A stretch of DNA of 64,000 nt from Stercorarius parasiticus (taxonomy: Eukaryota; Chordata; Aves; Charadriiformes; Stercorariidae). The position numbers and the translations under genes were made by a program. The notes beneath the pieces are model-generated. The model was not told the origin of the DNA and did no database searches. It worked only from the letters and a program-made list of their open reading frames with translations. Shown piece by piece: positions 24,966 to 35,081 of the stretch. Each line of letters starts with the position of its first letter. Positions within the stretch are counted from its first letter, which is position 1. The stretch is from positions 457,227 through 521,226 of the forward strand of contig VWZL01000111.1 of NCBI GenBank assembly GCA_013396915.1, given 5' to 3'.

Positions 24966-26189
24966 TGGTAGAGGAAGAACAGCCCATGTTGTGTTGTGTT
25001 GATTGGGAAATAATTTGGAATTGTAGTGATAAAACTTGTACTACAACGAAGTAGAGCAAAAGGCAGGTGAGTGTAGTGTTAAGAGTCTGAAGTTAGACAC
25101 TGAAAACAGTATTTTGGCACCTAAATAAAATGATGTTTCCAGCAGTGAGAAGCACCCAACAGTTCTGCTTGACTTTCACAGATACTCAGCAGGCAGCGGC
25201 AGGCAGACAGACAGACAGCTTTGAGTTTGTCAGTCTGGAAGGCAGGTTTCAGAGCAATGGCTTGTATTTAGGATTGCTCCAGCCTCCAGCTGGAAACTAC
25301 AGGTAGCACAGAAGGTGACAATTCAGTTCTTAAATGGGATGTACCTGCCCTGGGACTGGGTGATGACCCGAACTGAAATGAATGCCTTGTAAGTGGTGAG
25401 TGGTTTTTTGCAGCACTGGTTTTGATTTAGCTATCATTAAAGCATATTAGGACCTCACCATTTTCTGGTCAACTGGGGCCATGCGAGAAGAAGTTCTTGG
25501 CATGCCATTATCTGCTGGCTGGACATCGCAAGTCCAGTTTGACTGGGAGAGTGTTAGGTTTTTTAGGGCAAGCTGTAAAATCCCCACTGGGGCTCAGGTC
25601 CACTGGGTGGTGGTGATAACCTGCAACTTCGCAGCACCTTTCTTTTTCTTGCTTAAACTGTTTTGCAGTGGCAGCATTTGCCTTTCATTGGACATTTCTG
25701 TTTTGTGGTTAATCTTGGGCACTGGGTTTTCTTTATTATGGAAGTGATGGACAGGCCAGGTGGATAAATTTTGTGTTGTCTTCGGGTGATACCCTGTTTC
25801 AGTGCAAAGCAGCATAATTCTGCCAAATGCAGAGAAACTGTTGTTTTACAGCAACCTCACATCTGGCCCTGAGACCCTGGACAACTCAGGGAAAGAAAAA
25901 AAAATATGTTAAGGGAACACTAACTGAGTAATTAACTATTGCAAAGCTTGGAAGGCATAAAAATCAGGTTGCATGCACATCTTAATTCTATGCCTTTGTC
26001 AACAGGTGGTACGATCAAAATTTAAGTGACACTTCTGCCTTCTTTGGGCTGCTGGCTCTGCTGGGCTGAATCTCGCCTGTTCAAATTTCCAGTGAACCTT
26101 CTTGCATTCTCCTCTGGTTCTTACCCTGCAGTTATAACCTCGGTATTGGGAGCAAGCCTGGAAAATTTCGGAATGAAAACTGAAACCTT

Positions 26190-26480
26190 CCAAAAGGTAG
26201 GAGCAAATAAAAAACAGAGGATATTAATATAGCAACAGCTGGACTTCAGCTTTAATAATATATATTTTTTTAGAGCACGTAGCAATTCAGATCAGATACA
26301 GGTATTTCTGCGTGCTTTTGTTAAATCAGGCCTCCTGACAATAACACAATGAGAAGCTGGTACACTATATTAAAATATTAATTACCAAGCCCCTTTCTTT
26401 TGATGGGTCCACTAAAGATACTTCAAATGGATACGTGAGAATCGATCAAAGATTTTGCAGGTTGTTGCCACTGCTCGCTG
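26190..26480. promoter_or_regulatory. candidate intergenic CNE with TCF/LEF-type site
   Basis: The block includes GGATATTAATATAGC, the E-box CAGCTG, TTTAATAATATATA, AAATATTAATTACC and ATCGATCAAAGATTTTG. In the last of these, ATCAAAGAT (26445-26453) is a good TCF/LEF-type core. Wnt input is known for FGF8 in the limb ridge and tail bud. Inference. Confidence 0.35.
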
Positions 26481-26813
26481 AGCATTTAAAACCAAACCCC
26501 CCGAACCTGACTCCCATGAAAAAGATACTGTGTTTTTACAAGCAATAAAAAAACCCACTGGTCACTTGATTGCTATGGGGATGGGTATAACTGAACTGGG
26601 CTTTCTTAAGGCAGAGAGCACGATCTAAGAGAAACAAAAAAAGACATGGGAGAGGGAGGGAAAGAGCGAGTGAGAGAGAGCTGAATTGATTTCAGTCTGT
26701 TCAGGTCTAGCTGGAAAACACAATGCAGCGAAACGGTCCCTTAGTCGGCAAGCTTCTTTTCCCAGGTTTTTCCCATGGTTTGAAGTGGAGAGGGAGGGAT
26801 AGTATTAGAAAAA

Positions 26814-26838
26814 GTGTGTGTGTGAGAGAGAGAGAGAA
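26814..26838. repeat. (GT)n-(GA)n microsatellite
   Basis: A run of GT dinucleotides passes directly into a run of AG dinucleotides, about 25 bases in all. It is a simple-sequence repeat with no associated element. Confidence 0.8.
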
Positions 26839-29800
26839 GACTATAGGGAAGGCAGAGAGATGAGAGACATCATTTGGAAGGGTGCAAAATAGTCCATTCC
26901 TTCTGGGGAGTGGAAAACTTTGATGTCCGTCTCTGGTTTTAAAGTGTCAGTGTCAGGTTCGGGCTGAAAGGCCCTGGTATTCCAATCTTTGTCTGTGCTT
27001 GCGCTCGGGACTTTGCCTGCTCACACACCTGCACATCCAAACACCTGTCAGGGCACCCACGCAGCAAATGGGCCCTGCACTTCGGAGCGGATGACAGAAA
27101 ATAAGCAAGTAGATGGCTTATGGCTTCCCTGATTCCTTGTGCAGAGGTACATGCTGGAAAAAAAAAAAAGCACATTTGTATGTTTGTGTGTGTGGAAAGA
27201 GAGATAAGCAACAGGAAAAAGTGCTGTGGGCTTTACCCCTTTTAAAAAGCTATTCTCTTCCTAGCATTACTAATGCAGTTATAGGGCTCAGAGTGTTACA
27301 AGGCTGACAACATCTCAACAGACAAAGAAACACAGTTACAGGTAAGGAGAATAATCTGTGAACATTGTGATTTGTCCGTCATTGCATACTGGTAAATTCA
27401 GTTTCAAGAGTCACAACTGATGTCTGTAAGTCAGAAGCCCTTTCTCCTTTGCAGGGTCATGGGCATCTTGCACAGCCTGGCTGTTTTGTCCTTTGAGATG
27501 CGTTTCAGTATAATGCTACTAAAAATTCAGACACGCTAACAATGATAAGTCCACTGCAAGCCTGGAGGAAAAGAGAAAGAATAGGACCAAATTTATCACT
27601 CGTGGCACTCAAGTGAATTCTGGTAAGAGTCAATCCAGAGTGCAAATGGCTCTTTCTCCTTTCCTCCCTTCCAAGAGCAGAAAGCTTTGCACTCATGGTG
27701 GAGCTGAAAGGGCTCGTGCTCTGCTGGGGAGCAAGTTAATCTGCACCCAAAAATTGCACTAACAGGCTGCAAAAGCAGAAAAGGTATTTGAGAATTATGC
27801 AGAATTTCAGATCAAGCCAACGAGAGATGTAAATGTTACTGTGATAGTCTTGGACTGTGAGGTCTCGCTTTCTAGCAAGAATAGAAGCATATGTGCATGG
27901 GGTGGCTTGTGGGTCCTGATGGGAGACAGACAATGGATCAATTTATGTTCAGTTGACAGACCTCCTTTACTGGCAGGGGAGATTTTGACTTGAATCCCTG
28001 GAATGTCGGCATTTTCCTTCCCAATACTCATTTTCAGTTTAAATAGATAGAGTGAAAGGCCTATTTTCATGGCAGGTGGGCTAGAGAAGGGAGGTTTTAA
28101 TGACTCTTTATTCTTGGATTTATAATCTGACACGCTGTACGCACATGTGTTTGTCACAAAACTGTGTGAGGTGCCCACCACCCATCCATGCATTGTCCAG
28201 CAGATGTTAAAGCCATCAAGTGTGTTTGCTTCCAGTTCCAAAGGAAAACATTCTCTATTTTGGGATGTGGGATTTTTTTTTTTTTTTAAACTGATCTAAA
28301 CAAACAAACATAAATGGCCTTGGAGAGGTAGGGCTTACATGATCATAAGAAACCTGTGTAAATGAGGATCTAAGGCTCGTTCCCTGACCCATAAACTGGG
28401 TTAGTAATTAGTTGTTCCTGCAGTTTGTTGTTCTCGTCACAAAACCCGAGGTTAGGCTGAGGACTATTTAAAAATCACGTGCATTAGCAATAAGGGATAT
28501 CTAAGCATACACTTACTGTGGTGACAGAGCATTAGTTGCTCCTTATAATAATACCCAAGAGCCTGCAGTCACAGCAGAGGTCATGCCATGGAAAGCACAG
28601 TGCTTTCCCCAAGGGGTTTGCAGCCAAAGGCCTCCAACCTACAGCTGAATCTGCTGGCTGGGACCTTGTGCTCGCGTGGTGCTCCATTGCAGGACTAGGA
28701 CCAACAATGGATCGACAGGGGGATGCTCTATATTTTTTAATATACACGTGTGCTTCATTAACAAGAGAATCGAGGGTAAAATTTGCCTTATGGCTTGGCA
28801 TAAGCTGAACTGAACAGAAATAAAGGCTATTTCTAGCACTAACCGGATTCCTGTTGCTGCACTATAAATCTCTTAACCTCAGATTGATGGATTCTGTGTT
28901 TCAATGATGAGATAAAACAGAATTAACCAGCAAGAAATAAAAAATGGCAGCCTCCTGATTGAGAAATCCTACTGTGCAAGAAAGGACTACTAGTAAAATG
29001 TTGCCTCCGGCTGTAGGGGAAGAGAAAAGGAAGCTTAGAAGTCTAGTAATTCTGCAAATTTGTAATTGTTGCAGGTAATTGGGCTCTGTCTTGGTTGCCT
29101 GGTCAAGGCAGACCCCAAACTGCTTGTAGGATTAGGTTTGCTCACTTTCCTTGAGCAAATTATTACCTTGTAAGTGACATGACAGTGGAGCATCCTCCAA
29201 GAGCAAGGGACCCCGCTGTACCCGTGGGCACACCATGAGGCAGGACACCGTCACACGTGCTCATGGAGAGGCTAGGAGCCGCGTGAAGAAGCCATGAAGG
29301 TGGAAGGCAGACACAGGATAAAACAGTATCATAGTCACTGCTACGCCGAGGATACTCTTACGTTGCTTTAGAAGCACTCCAAAAAGTTTTGGAACAAACT
29401 GTGGAATTAATGAAAAGTGAGCTGAAAATCTCTAGAAACAACTTCGTAAGTCTTGATCTTACTCTGAAAGAAACCAGTGGGTATGTGAACGTTTAGTTCC
29501 TCAGGCTCTAAGTATGAAAGGGAAAAGCCCCTAAAATATCTTCATAGGTAGCCCCTACAAAAGCACAAGATTCAAAAGCATTCCTTCAGGAGATCAAGGA
29601 CGGTCCAGCCTTTGAAGCCGGGAGGATTGGGAAATTTAAAGATCTTTGTGGCAATCATATTGTGCCATTAGAAATCTACCATTTGGAATTGTAAAGCATT
29701 TAAAAGGAATGATTCCAAATTCCACAGCTGTCTGGTGAGTGACAACTTGATGTGGCCTGGGGGGGAGGAAGAAGGTCATTGTTGGGAAAACAGTTAAAAT

Positions 29801-30079
29801 GAACATTTTCTGAACAGATGCTTTAGATAATACTTTGATAAATGAGGTTAAAAACAAATAAAATATTCTGGGTGACTTCCAGAAAGTAACAGATTAGTAA
29901 AACAAACAAACAAAACTCAAAATGCAAAGACAAGAAACAGGTATATGGCTGGTACTTAGCAAATAATACAGGATTGTTCAAAAGAAAATGAACAATAAAC
30001 AGAGTCTAAACCAGCACGATGAGAGAACTCTGCTGGCTATGGGAGGTGCCACATTTTTTTATTGCACTGCAGTTTTGCC

Positions 30080-30365
30080 AAGCAAGAGAGCTTCTGGAAA
30101 GCTCGCCTGTTCATTTTGATACACTAAAATATTTGAGAATCCATTTTTATTGCCTTTTTTTCCAAACCATTCAAGCAGCTCAGCTGCTGATCGAAATAGA
30201 AAAGCATTGCATATGCCCAGCAAGCGGATAATGAAAGCGATCCCGTCAGTTTAGCATCTTTGTCAGCAGAGTGTAGTGAGAAAAGTAAACAAACATCATC
30301 ACTGATGACAAACTGATTTATGGAATTGTTTGTTTTCATGATTTTCAGCATAATTATGACTAAAG
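30080..30365. promoter_or_regulatory. candidate intergenic CNE with CDX/HOX13-like site and palindrome
   Basis: This non-repetitive AT-rich block contains a 13-base palindrome TCATCA-C-TGATGA (30296-30308). It is followed eight bases later by TTTATGG (30317-30323), a CDX/HOX13-type core. GTAAACAAACATC (forkhead-type) and GCATAATTATGAC are also present. It is a plausible posterior or limb enhancer by motif content; no functional evidence. Confidence 0.4.
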
Positions 30366-30639
30366 GCCCCGATCCTGTGGCTGCTGAGAACCTCATGGGG
30401 GTGGCTGCTGGCTGGGTGCCCTTAGTGCTCATTAAAAGTTCCTTGTAGATGTGGTTTGGAAGCACACAGAATAGGCTCTGTTGGGATTATTTTTAAGGGA
30501 AGTTTTTTCCTCGCCCTTTAACAGAACCCGTACCAAATAGCTTCTAATCCTGATTTCTTCTGGCAGACGTTTTCTAGGTAAAACCAAATCAATATGTATA
30601 ATTTGGGATAAAAGGAGAAAATTTACCCCCAAATTCAGC

Positions 30640-30870
30640 ATAACCTTTTAATTTTATCCTCTTTAATCCTCTGATAATTTTTGTGCTTCTCCTGCAGAAA
30701 AGCAATTTTGCTAATCACCTTTCTGCCAATCCCTGCATTCCTGACAATAGCGTGAACAGCTTCCATCAAAGTCTTTGATGTGGGAAAGACACACACACAC
30801 ATATAATCTGAAAACAATTCAGCTCCTTGGTTCTCAATGGTGAGCACTCTGCTTTAATAGAGTGCAAGTT
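30640..30870. promoter_or_regulatory. candidate intergenic CNE with palindromic paired TCF/LEF sites
   Basis: CATCAAAG-T-CTTTGATG (30764-30780) is a perfect 17-base palindrome in which each arm is a TCF/LEF-type core. The surrounding block has TTTTAATTTTATCC, TTTAATCC, CAATTTTGCTAATCACC and TGACAATAGC. Head-to-head TCF/LEF cores suggest a Wnt-responsive element; this is inference from motifs. Confidence 0.4.
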
Positions 30871-32565
30871 CCGTGGAGGTTTCTAATCCTTTCTGCCAAA
30901 CAGAAGAGACACAGTCAGGTAGCACACCTTATTCAGAAGTTAAAATAACATGTTACTTGCTCTCAGAGAAAATCAAAACAACTCAAGATCAAAAACAGAT
31001 TCCGCCAACCCTAACGGGATAGACTTTCTACTCAGATAACTCTTGATCTAAGTGTGTAACAAGTAACCTGCTTTAATCCCTCAAAGCGATGGTGTTACAG
31101 ATAAGTACTGTAGTAGCAGAGGAGGTGTCTTAAGTTTCAGAAATACACAAAAGCATTAGTTTGAAGGAAAAACAAAACAAAGAGCTGTCCACATGATTGT
31201 GTCTTTAGCTGGAAAGGTGTACTTGAGGGCACTGCAAGAATAAAACCCCTTGAAGACAGCAAAAAAAAAAAAATTGACAGGCAGGTATTGAAATGGTGTT
31301 TCTTCCGAGCTGGATTTCATTGGCTTACGCTGTTAAAACACAAGCTTTACAGGTATAAGTCCCCCAGATTTTAGCTTACAAACCCTGCAAGCCATGATGC
31401 TGGAATGGTCTGCTACTTCAGCACAGAACCCTACCCCGTTTTCTAGAGGTTCAGAGGATATATTATTGACTTTATGATTATACTGCACTGAGCACCTGCA
31501 CTGAGTCCCTTTATTAGAGTATAAACAATGTAACGGAATTAATGCTGCTAAACATACAGTTTTAGTAATGGTTCAGAATCTTCCTTGGTTTTTGCTCCTG
31601 CAGACACCTACACGCGCACCCACTTCGGCATTGTTGGGAAGACTACTGCCATTGGGTTCTTAGCTTGTGATGCACAACTTTGACAGCTCCACAGCAGCCA
31701 CAGTGGCTGAAACCATGCCCTAGAACAAGTGTATACAATTGCAGGTCCATTTCTCTTAAAAAAAACCCCAAAATAATGGAAGATATATATGTTTTGGGCA
31801 AAGAATATTTATTCTTACTATGTTTTAAGGCAATTATCCGTACTAGAAAACAATGCTACATTTAAGAGCAACATAACAATTTTTTCTTCATATTACTCTT
31901 TTTGTCCCCTCTGGAGCGTATTTGACCCTCTTCACGATTACTGCATGCAGACACACATTTCACCTTAGCCAAATATTTCATAGTTGGCTTAAACCTCGGG
32001 TCACAAATTGGAGAGCATCGAGGCCCTGTTTCTACAGCTGCACTTGTCCATACCTTGGTCATGGTATCCCCAGGGGTCACACTCCACGTGTTACTTTGCT
32101 CCCAGGCTCCTTCTGGACTGCACCAAGTAGTTTCCTTGGGAGAGTGGCACAGGCACGGACTGGAGACTACTGTACACTGGAATATGGGTGTCACACAGCG
32201 CAGGGGGACATGCACTATGCAGATGTAGCCTCTGTAGAGTAAGAGGGCTCTGTAGACCCTTTTGACTGCCTTAGCCTGATCCTGAGTTACGACTCGCGAA
32301 GTCAGCTCCTGGTTTAAGTTTTAGTAGTTGTGGTCTAGCCATGCTCTCTCTCTAAGGGAAGAAACCCGCCTGATATTGCTTCTCAAAAAAAATCCATTAA
32401 TGGGAATCTACCATAAATCTTGATAAGCTGTTTCACCAGTTAATTTTCTTCACTACAAAAGTACGCTTTATTTATGAATTTGTTTCCCACCACCTTCTGT
32501 CAAGTGATCTTATCTCTTTGTCTGCTAAATTGAAGATCCTGGTATTACCAGATTTTTCTTCCTGT
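30871..32565. other. FGF8-FBXW4 intergenic region, before the CR1 remnant
   Basis: No gene or clear regulatory cluster is seen. Short AT-rich segments, for example around 31490-31570 with ACGGAATTAATGC, are scattered here. Small open frames (31862-32215 minus) show no recognisable protein. Confidence 0.5.
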
Positions 32566-32569
32566 TTCA

Positions 32570-33450
32570 GTGCTCATAAGGTATGATCACCTCACACCTT
32601 AACCTTCTCTTTAGAAAGCTAAATAGACTGAGCACTTTGGGTCTCACTATAAAACATGTTTGACAGTCCTGTAATCATTCTTACTACTCTTCTTTGAAAC
32701 CCCTCTTGTTTTTCAACGTCCTTCTTGAAATGTTGGCTCGACAAATTATTTCCAAAGCAGTCACAACAGAGTCAAAAACAGAAGTAAAAGAACCTCCCAG
32801 CTCTTGTTTGTTTCCCAGGACAGCACTAGCCCTTTGGTCACAGCACTGCAGAAGGAGCTCACGTTCAGCTGATTATTCATCTTAATGAAGTCTTTACGGA
32901 ATTGCAGCTTTGCAGGATAGAGTTACATCCTTTCAGTGTGACCTACATTCTTTGTTCCTAGATGTGAGACTTTACATTTGGCTTGATTGAAATACATACA
33001 ATTTGATTATGCCTAAACTTAACATAGGGTTATGTACCCTTTCCCTCTTGCCCAATGCTTAGCGCCTTCTACAAAGCTTTGCTAATAATGATTTCAGAAT
33101 TTTTTTCAGATTGCTAGTAGAAATATTAAATAATGTAGGGTCCACAAGCCGTCTCTGTGGTATCCCGCAGGAGAAAGACCAACTTGATAATAAATCTGTC
33201 TTTACAATAACAATTTAAGACAGAGAAGTCATTCAGCTTTTAATAAATTTAATGTTTCAGACATTGCCAAAGTCTATTACAAAAGAGGCAAGTCTAATGT
33301 CATCAAAAATATGTTAAGTTGATATAAAACTGTATTCACACCGTTTCCATAATCTCACATTAAACAAAATTTGTTATATTATCTCCCTTTCAACTGGCTA
33401 CTTAATCCCTGTACTAGACATGCTGTTATTTCACCTGAGCTCAAACTTAG
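32570..33450 (-). mobile_element. decayed CR1-type LINE fragment (reverse transcriptase region), antisense
   Basis: The + strand matches, in reverse orientation, the 3' part of a sauropsid CR1-type LINE ORF2. Recognisable blocks in order include CTAAATAGACTGAGCAC, GTCTCACTATAAAACATG, CAGCTGATTATTCAT, ACATTCTTTGTTCCTAG, TAAATAATGTAGGGTCC and GTGGTATCCCGCAGG. The last one reverse-translates near the GVPQG-type reverse-transcriptase motif. The copy is heavily mutated, with no long open frame, and is not mobile. The level of decay suggests an old insertion. Identification is from remembered consensus; the boundaries are approximate. Confidence 0.75.
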
Positions 33451-33454
33451 GTTG

Positions 33455-34325
33455 AGAAATTTTTAATTATTTGAGCCATCTGATTCACTCATAAATGCTG
33501 ATAAAACATTTGCTGCCTTTTAGAGCTTCCCTGACTTCCAGGGTGCATAAATGGACCAGACGGTTCCTCAGCCAGCAGTTTTGAACCTCTCAAATACAAG
33601 GCTTCCACAGTTGGTGATTTAGTTGTATGAATATTTGAGTGCTTGAGATTACACAGACAAGATGACCTTCTGGAACAGGATGCAAGTACTGTCTGCAAGG
33701 CCTGTATGCTATGGTAACCTCATTATATGCTGAAATTTATTTTCCTACTCCACGGTGCAAAAGGAAATGTAGACTGTTGTGGGTAAATGATACCTGTTCA
33801 AAGCATTTTAGGCAGATGATGCATTTCTTATACTTTATCTATTTTTTAATTTTAAGGGAAAAATTTCCTCAAGCATTTCAGGCTTGTGTATAGTGGAAAA
33901 TACTATTAGAAAGAATAACACAACACTAGACTCATATTTTCCTGCTCCACTGTCTGTGCAGGGCTGCTTTGCCATTTTGGACCAGAATCCTCCTGTGTTG
34001 TCAGTACTCCAGGCTCCTGTGGATGGCAACAATGACTCAGTTATTATGAACTGTTCTTTTGTGGCTGTGTGCTCGTATGTACGTACACACACATGTGAAG
34101 TGTGAGCACTTTTCAGCTCCTGCTTTATGGAACCCTGGAAAGGGGAACGGACTGCACCGAAGGGTCTGTTTGAAAAGCCAGCCTTAAATCCACCATAGCA
34201 GGGCCTGCTCTTACATGGGGAGGACCCTTTCTTTTATGTGGCCCAGGAATCTGGGAGTGTTGAAAACTGCTGTGCAGCACCAGATGACCCCTGCTGCCAC
34301 TTCGTGAGTGACAGGCGCTCCTGAC
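33455..34325. other. intergenic DNA between CR1 remnant and FBXW4 upstream region
   Basis: No gene is visible and composition is ordinary. The small open frames on both strands show no recognisable domain. I see nothing specific here. Confidence 0.5.
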
Positions 34326-34329
34326 CCTG

Positions 34330-34610
34330 TTCAAGGATAATTAATGAGCATTAATCACCTTGCTTCACCTTCCTTCGTAGGGGTGCAGTGCCTAGCTGGG
34401 GTTGCTCCAGGTGGTGGAGCAGATGTTCTGGTTAGCTGGCATCACCATCCTCACCATTAATTATTCACGTTATTAATGAATACGTGGATCAGGTGACATT
34501 ACTAATCCCAGCTTGGAAGAATACCGACCCGTGTGCCGGACGGGGAGGGGAACTGCTCGCAGGGAGTCCCAGCGGCTCCCATTAATGAATTAATTCGCTA
34601 ACGAGGGTGG
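34330..34610. promoter_or_regulatory. TAAT-rich cluster upstream of FBXW4
   Basis: Within 280 bases lie GGATAATTAATGAGCATTAATCACC (with TTAATG-2-CATTAA palindromic arms at 34341-34354), CCATTAATTATTCACGTTATTAATG, CATTACTAATCCC and CATTAATGAATTAATTCGC. This dense homeodomain-type cluster directly abuts the CpG island of a broadly expressed gene. It may be an FGF8-related enhancer or promoter-proximal tethering element. Inference. Confidence 0.4.
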
Positions 34611-34791
34611 GCTCGGCGGTTCCGTGCCCCCTCCCGCCCCGGTAGCCGCCTCCTCCGCCGGAGGGGGGGAGTGACAGGCAGCGGCTCCTGCCCCATGTGA
34701 CTGGGGAGCGGCTGCCCCCGTCCATGGCTTGGCCTCCCCCGGGCAGCAGCAGCTCCGGCTCCCGGGGAGGAGGGGCAGGAGCTGCTGCTCC

Positions 34792-35081
34792 ATGGGGAGG
34801 AAAAGCAGCCCCCGATCCCCCCAGGCGGAGGGGGGATCCCGGGCCGCCTCCCCGCCCCGCTCCTCCTCCTCCTCCCCCTCCTCGTCCTCCCCCTCCTCCC
34901 CGCTGTGGGCCTTACCCGAGGAGCTGCTGCTCCTCATCTGCTCCTACCTGGACGCGCAGGCCTTGGGCCGCCTGGGCCAGGTCTGCCGCCGCCTGCGCTT
35001 CCTCAGTAGCCGCGATGTTCTCTGGAGGCGCATAGCCCGTGGCTGCCTCAACTCCGGCTTCACGCAGCTCGGCACCGACCT
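34792..35081 (+). CDS. FBXW4: FBXW4 exon 1 coding part (F-box)
   Basis: The frame is closed by a TGA at 34672-34674. The first in-frame ATG after it is 34792 (ctccATGG), so translation is placed there. The exon encodes a Ser/Pro-rich N-terminus (residues about 1-38, with serine runs from CTC repeats) and then the F-box: LPEELLLLICSYLD, LGQVCRRLRFLSS, LWRRIARGCL. It ends with LNSGFTQLGTD and a split Leu codon before GTAAGC (35082), phase 2. The F-box (about 41-81) is the SKP1-binding motif. Human FBXW4 has the same LPEELLLLICSYLD core, but an acidic and not serine-rich N-terminus. An earlier non-ATG start cannot be excluded. Confidence 0.92.
34861..34905 (+). repeat. FBXW4: CTC-rich low-complexity tract in FBXW4 exon 1
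   Basis: An imperfect TCC/CTC triplet repeat encodes the serine/proline run just before the F-box. Such triplets vary in length between species, so the N-terminal length of this protein is probably variable. Confidence 0.75.

Larger units (their letters stand above)
24970..30075. other. FGF8-FBXW4 intergenic region, AT-richer part
   Basis: No gene is visible. The DNA is AT-richer than near FGF8. A short GT/GA microsatellite lies at about 26814-26838, and a candidate enhancer lies at 26190-26480. Small open frames such as 27807-28241 (minus) have no recognisable protein. Confidence 0.55.

Noticed and set aside
34724..35035. ATG at 34724 as the FBXW4 start
   Set aside because: It is in a different frame from the F-box; the F-box frame has its first ATG at 34792.
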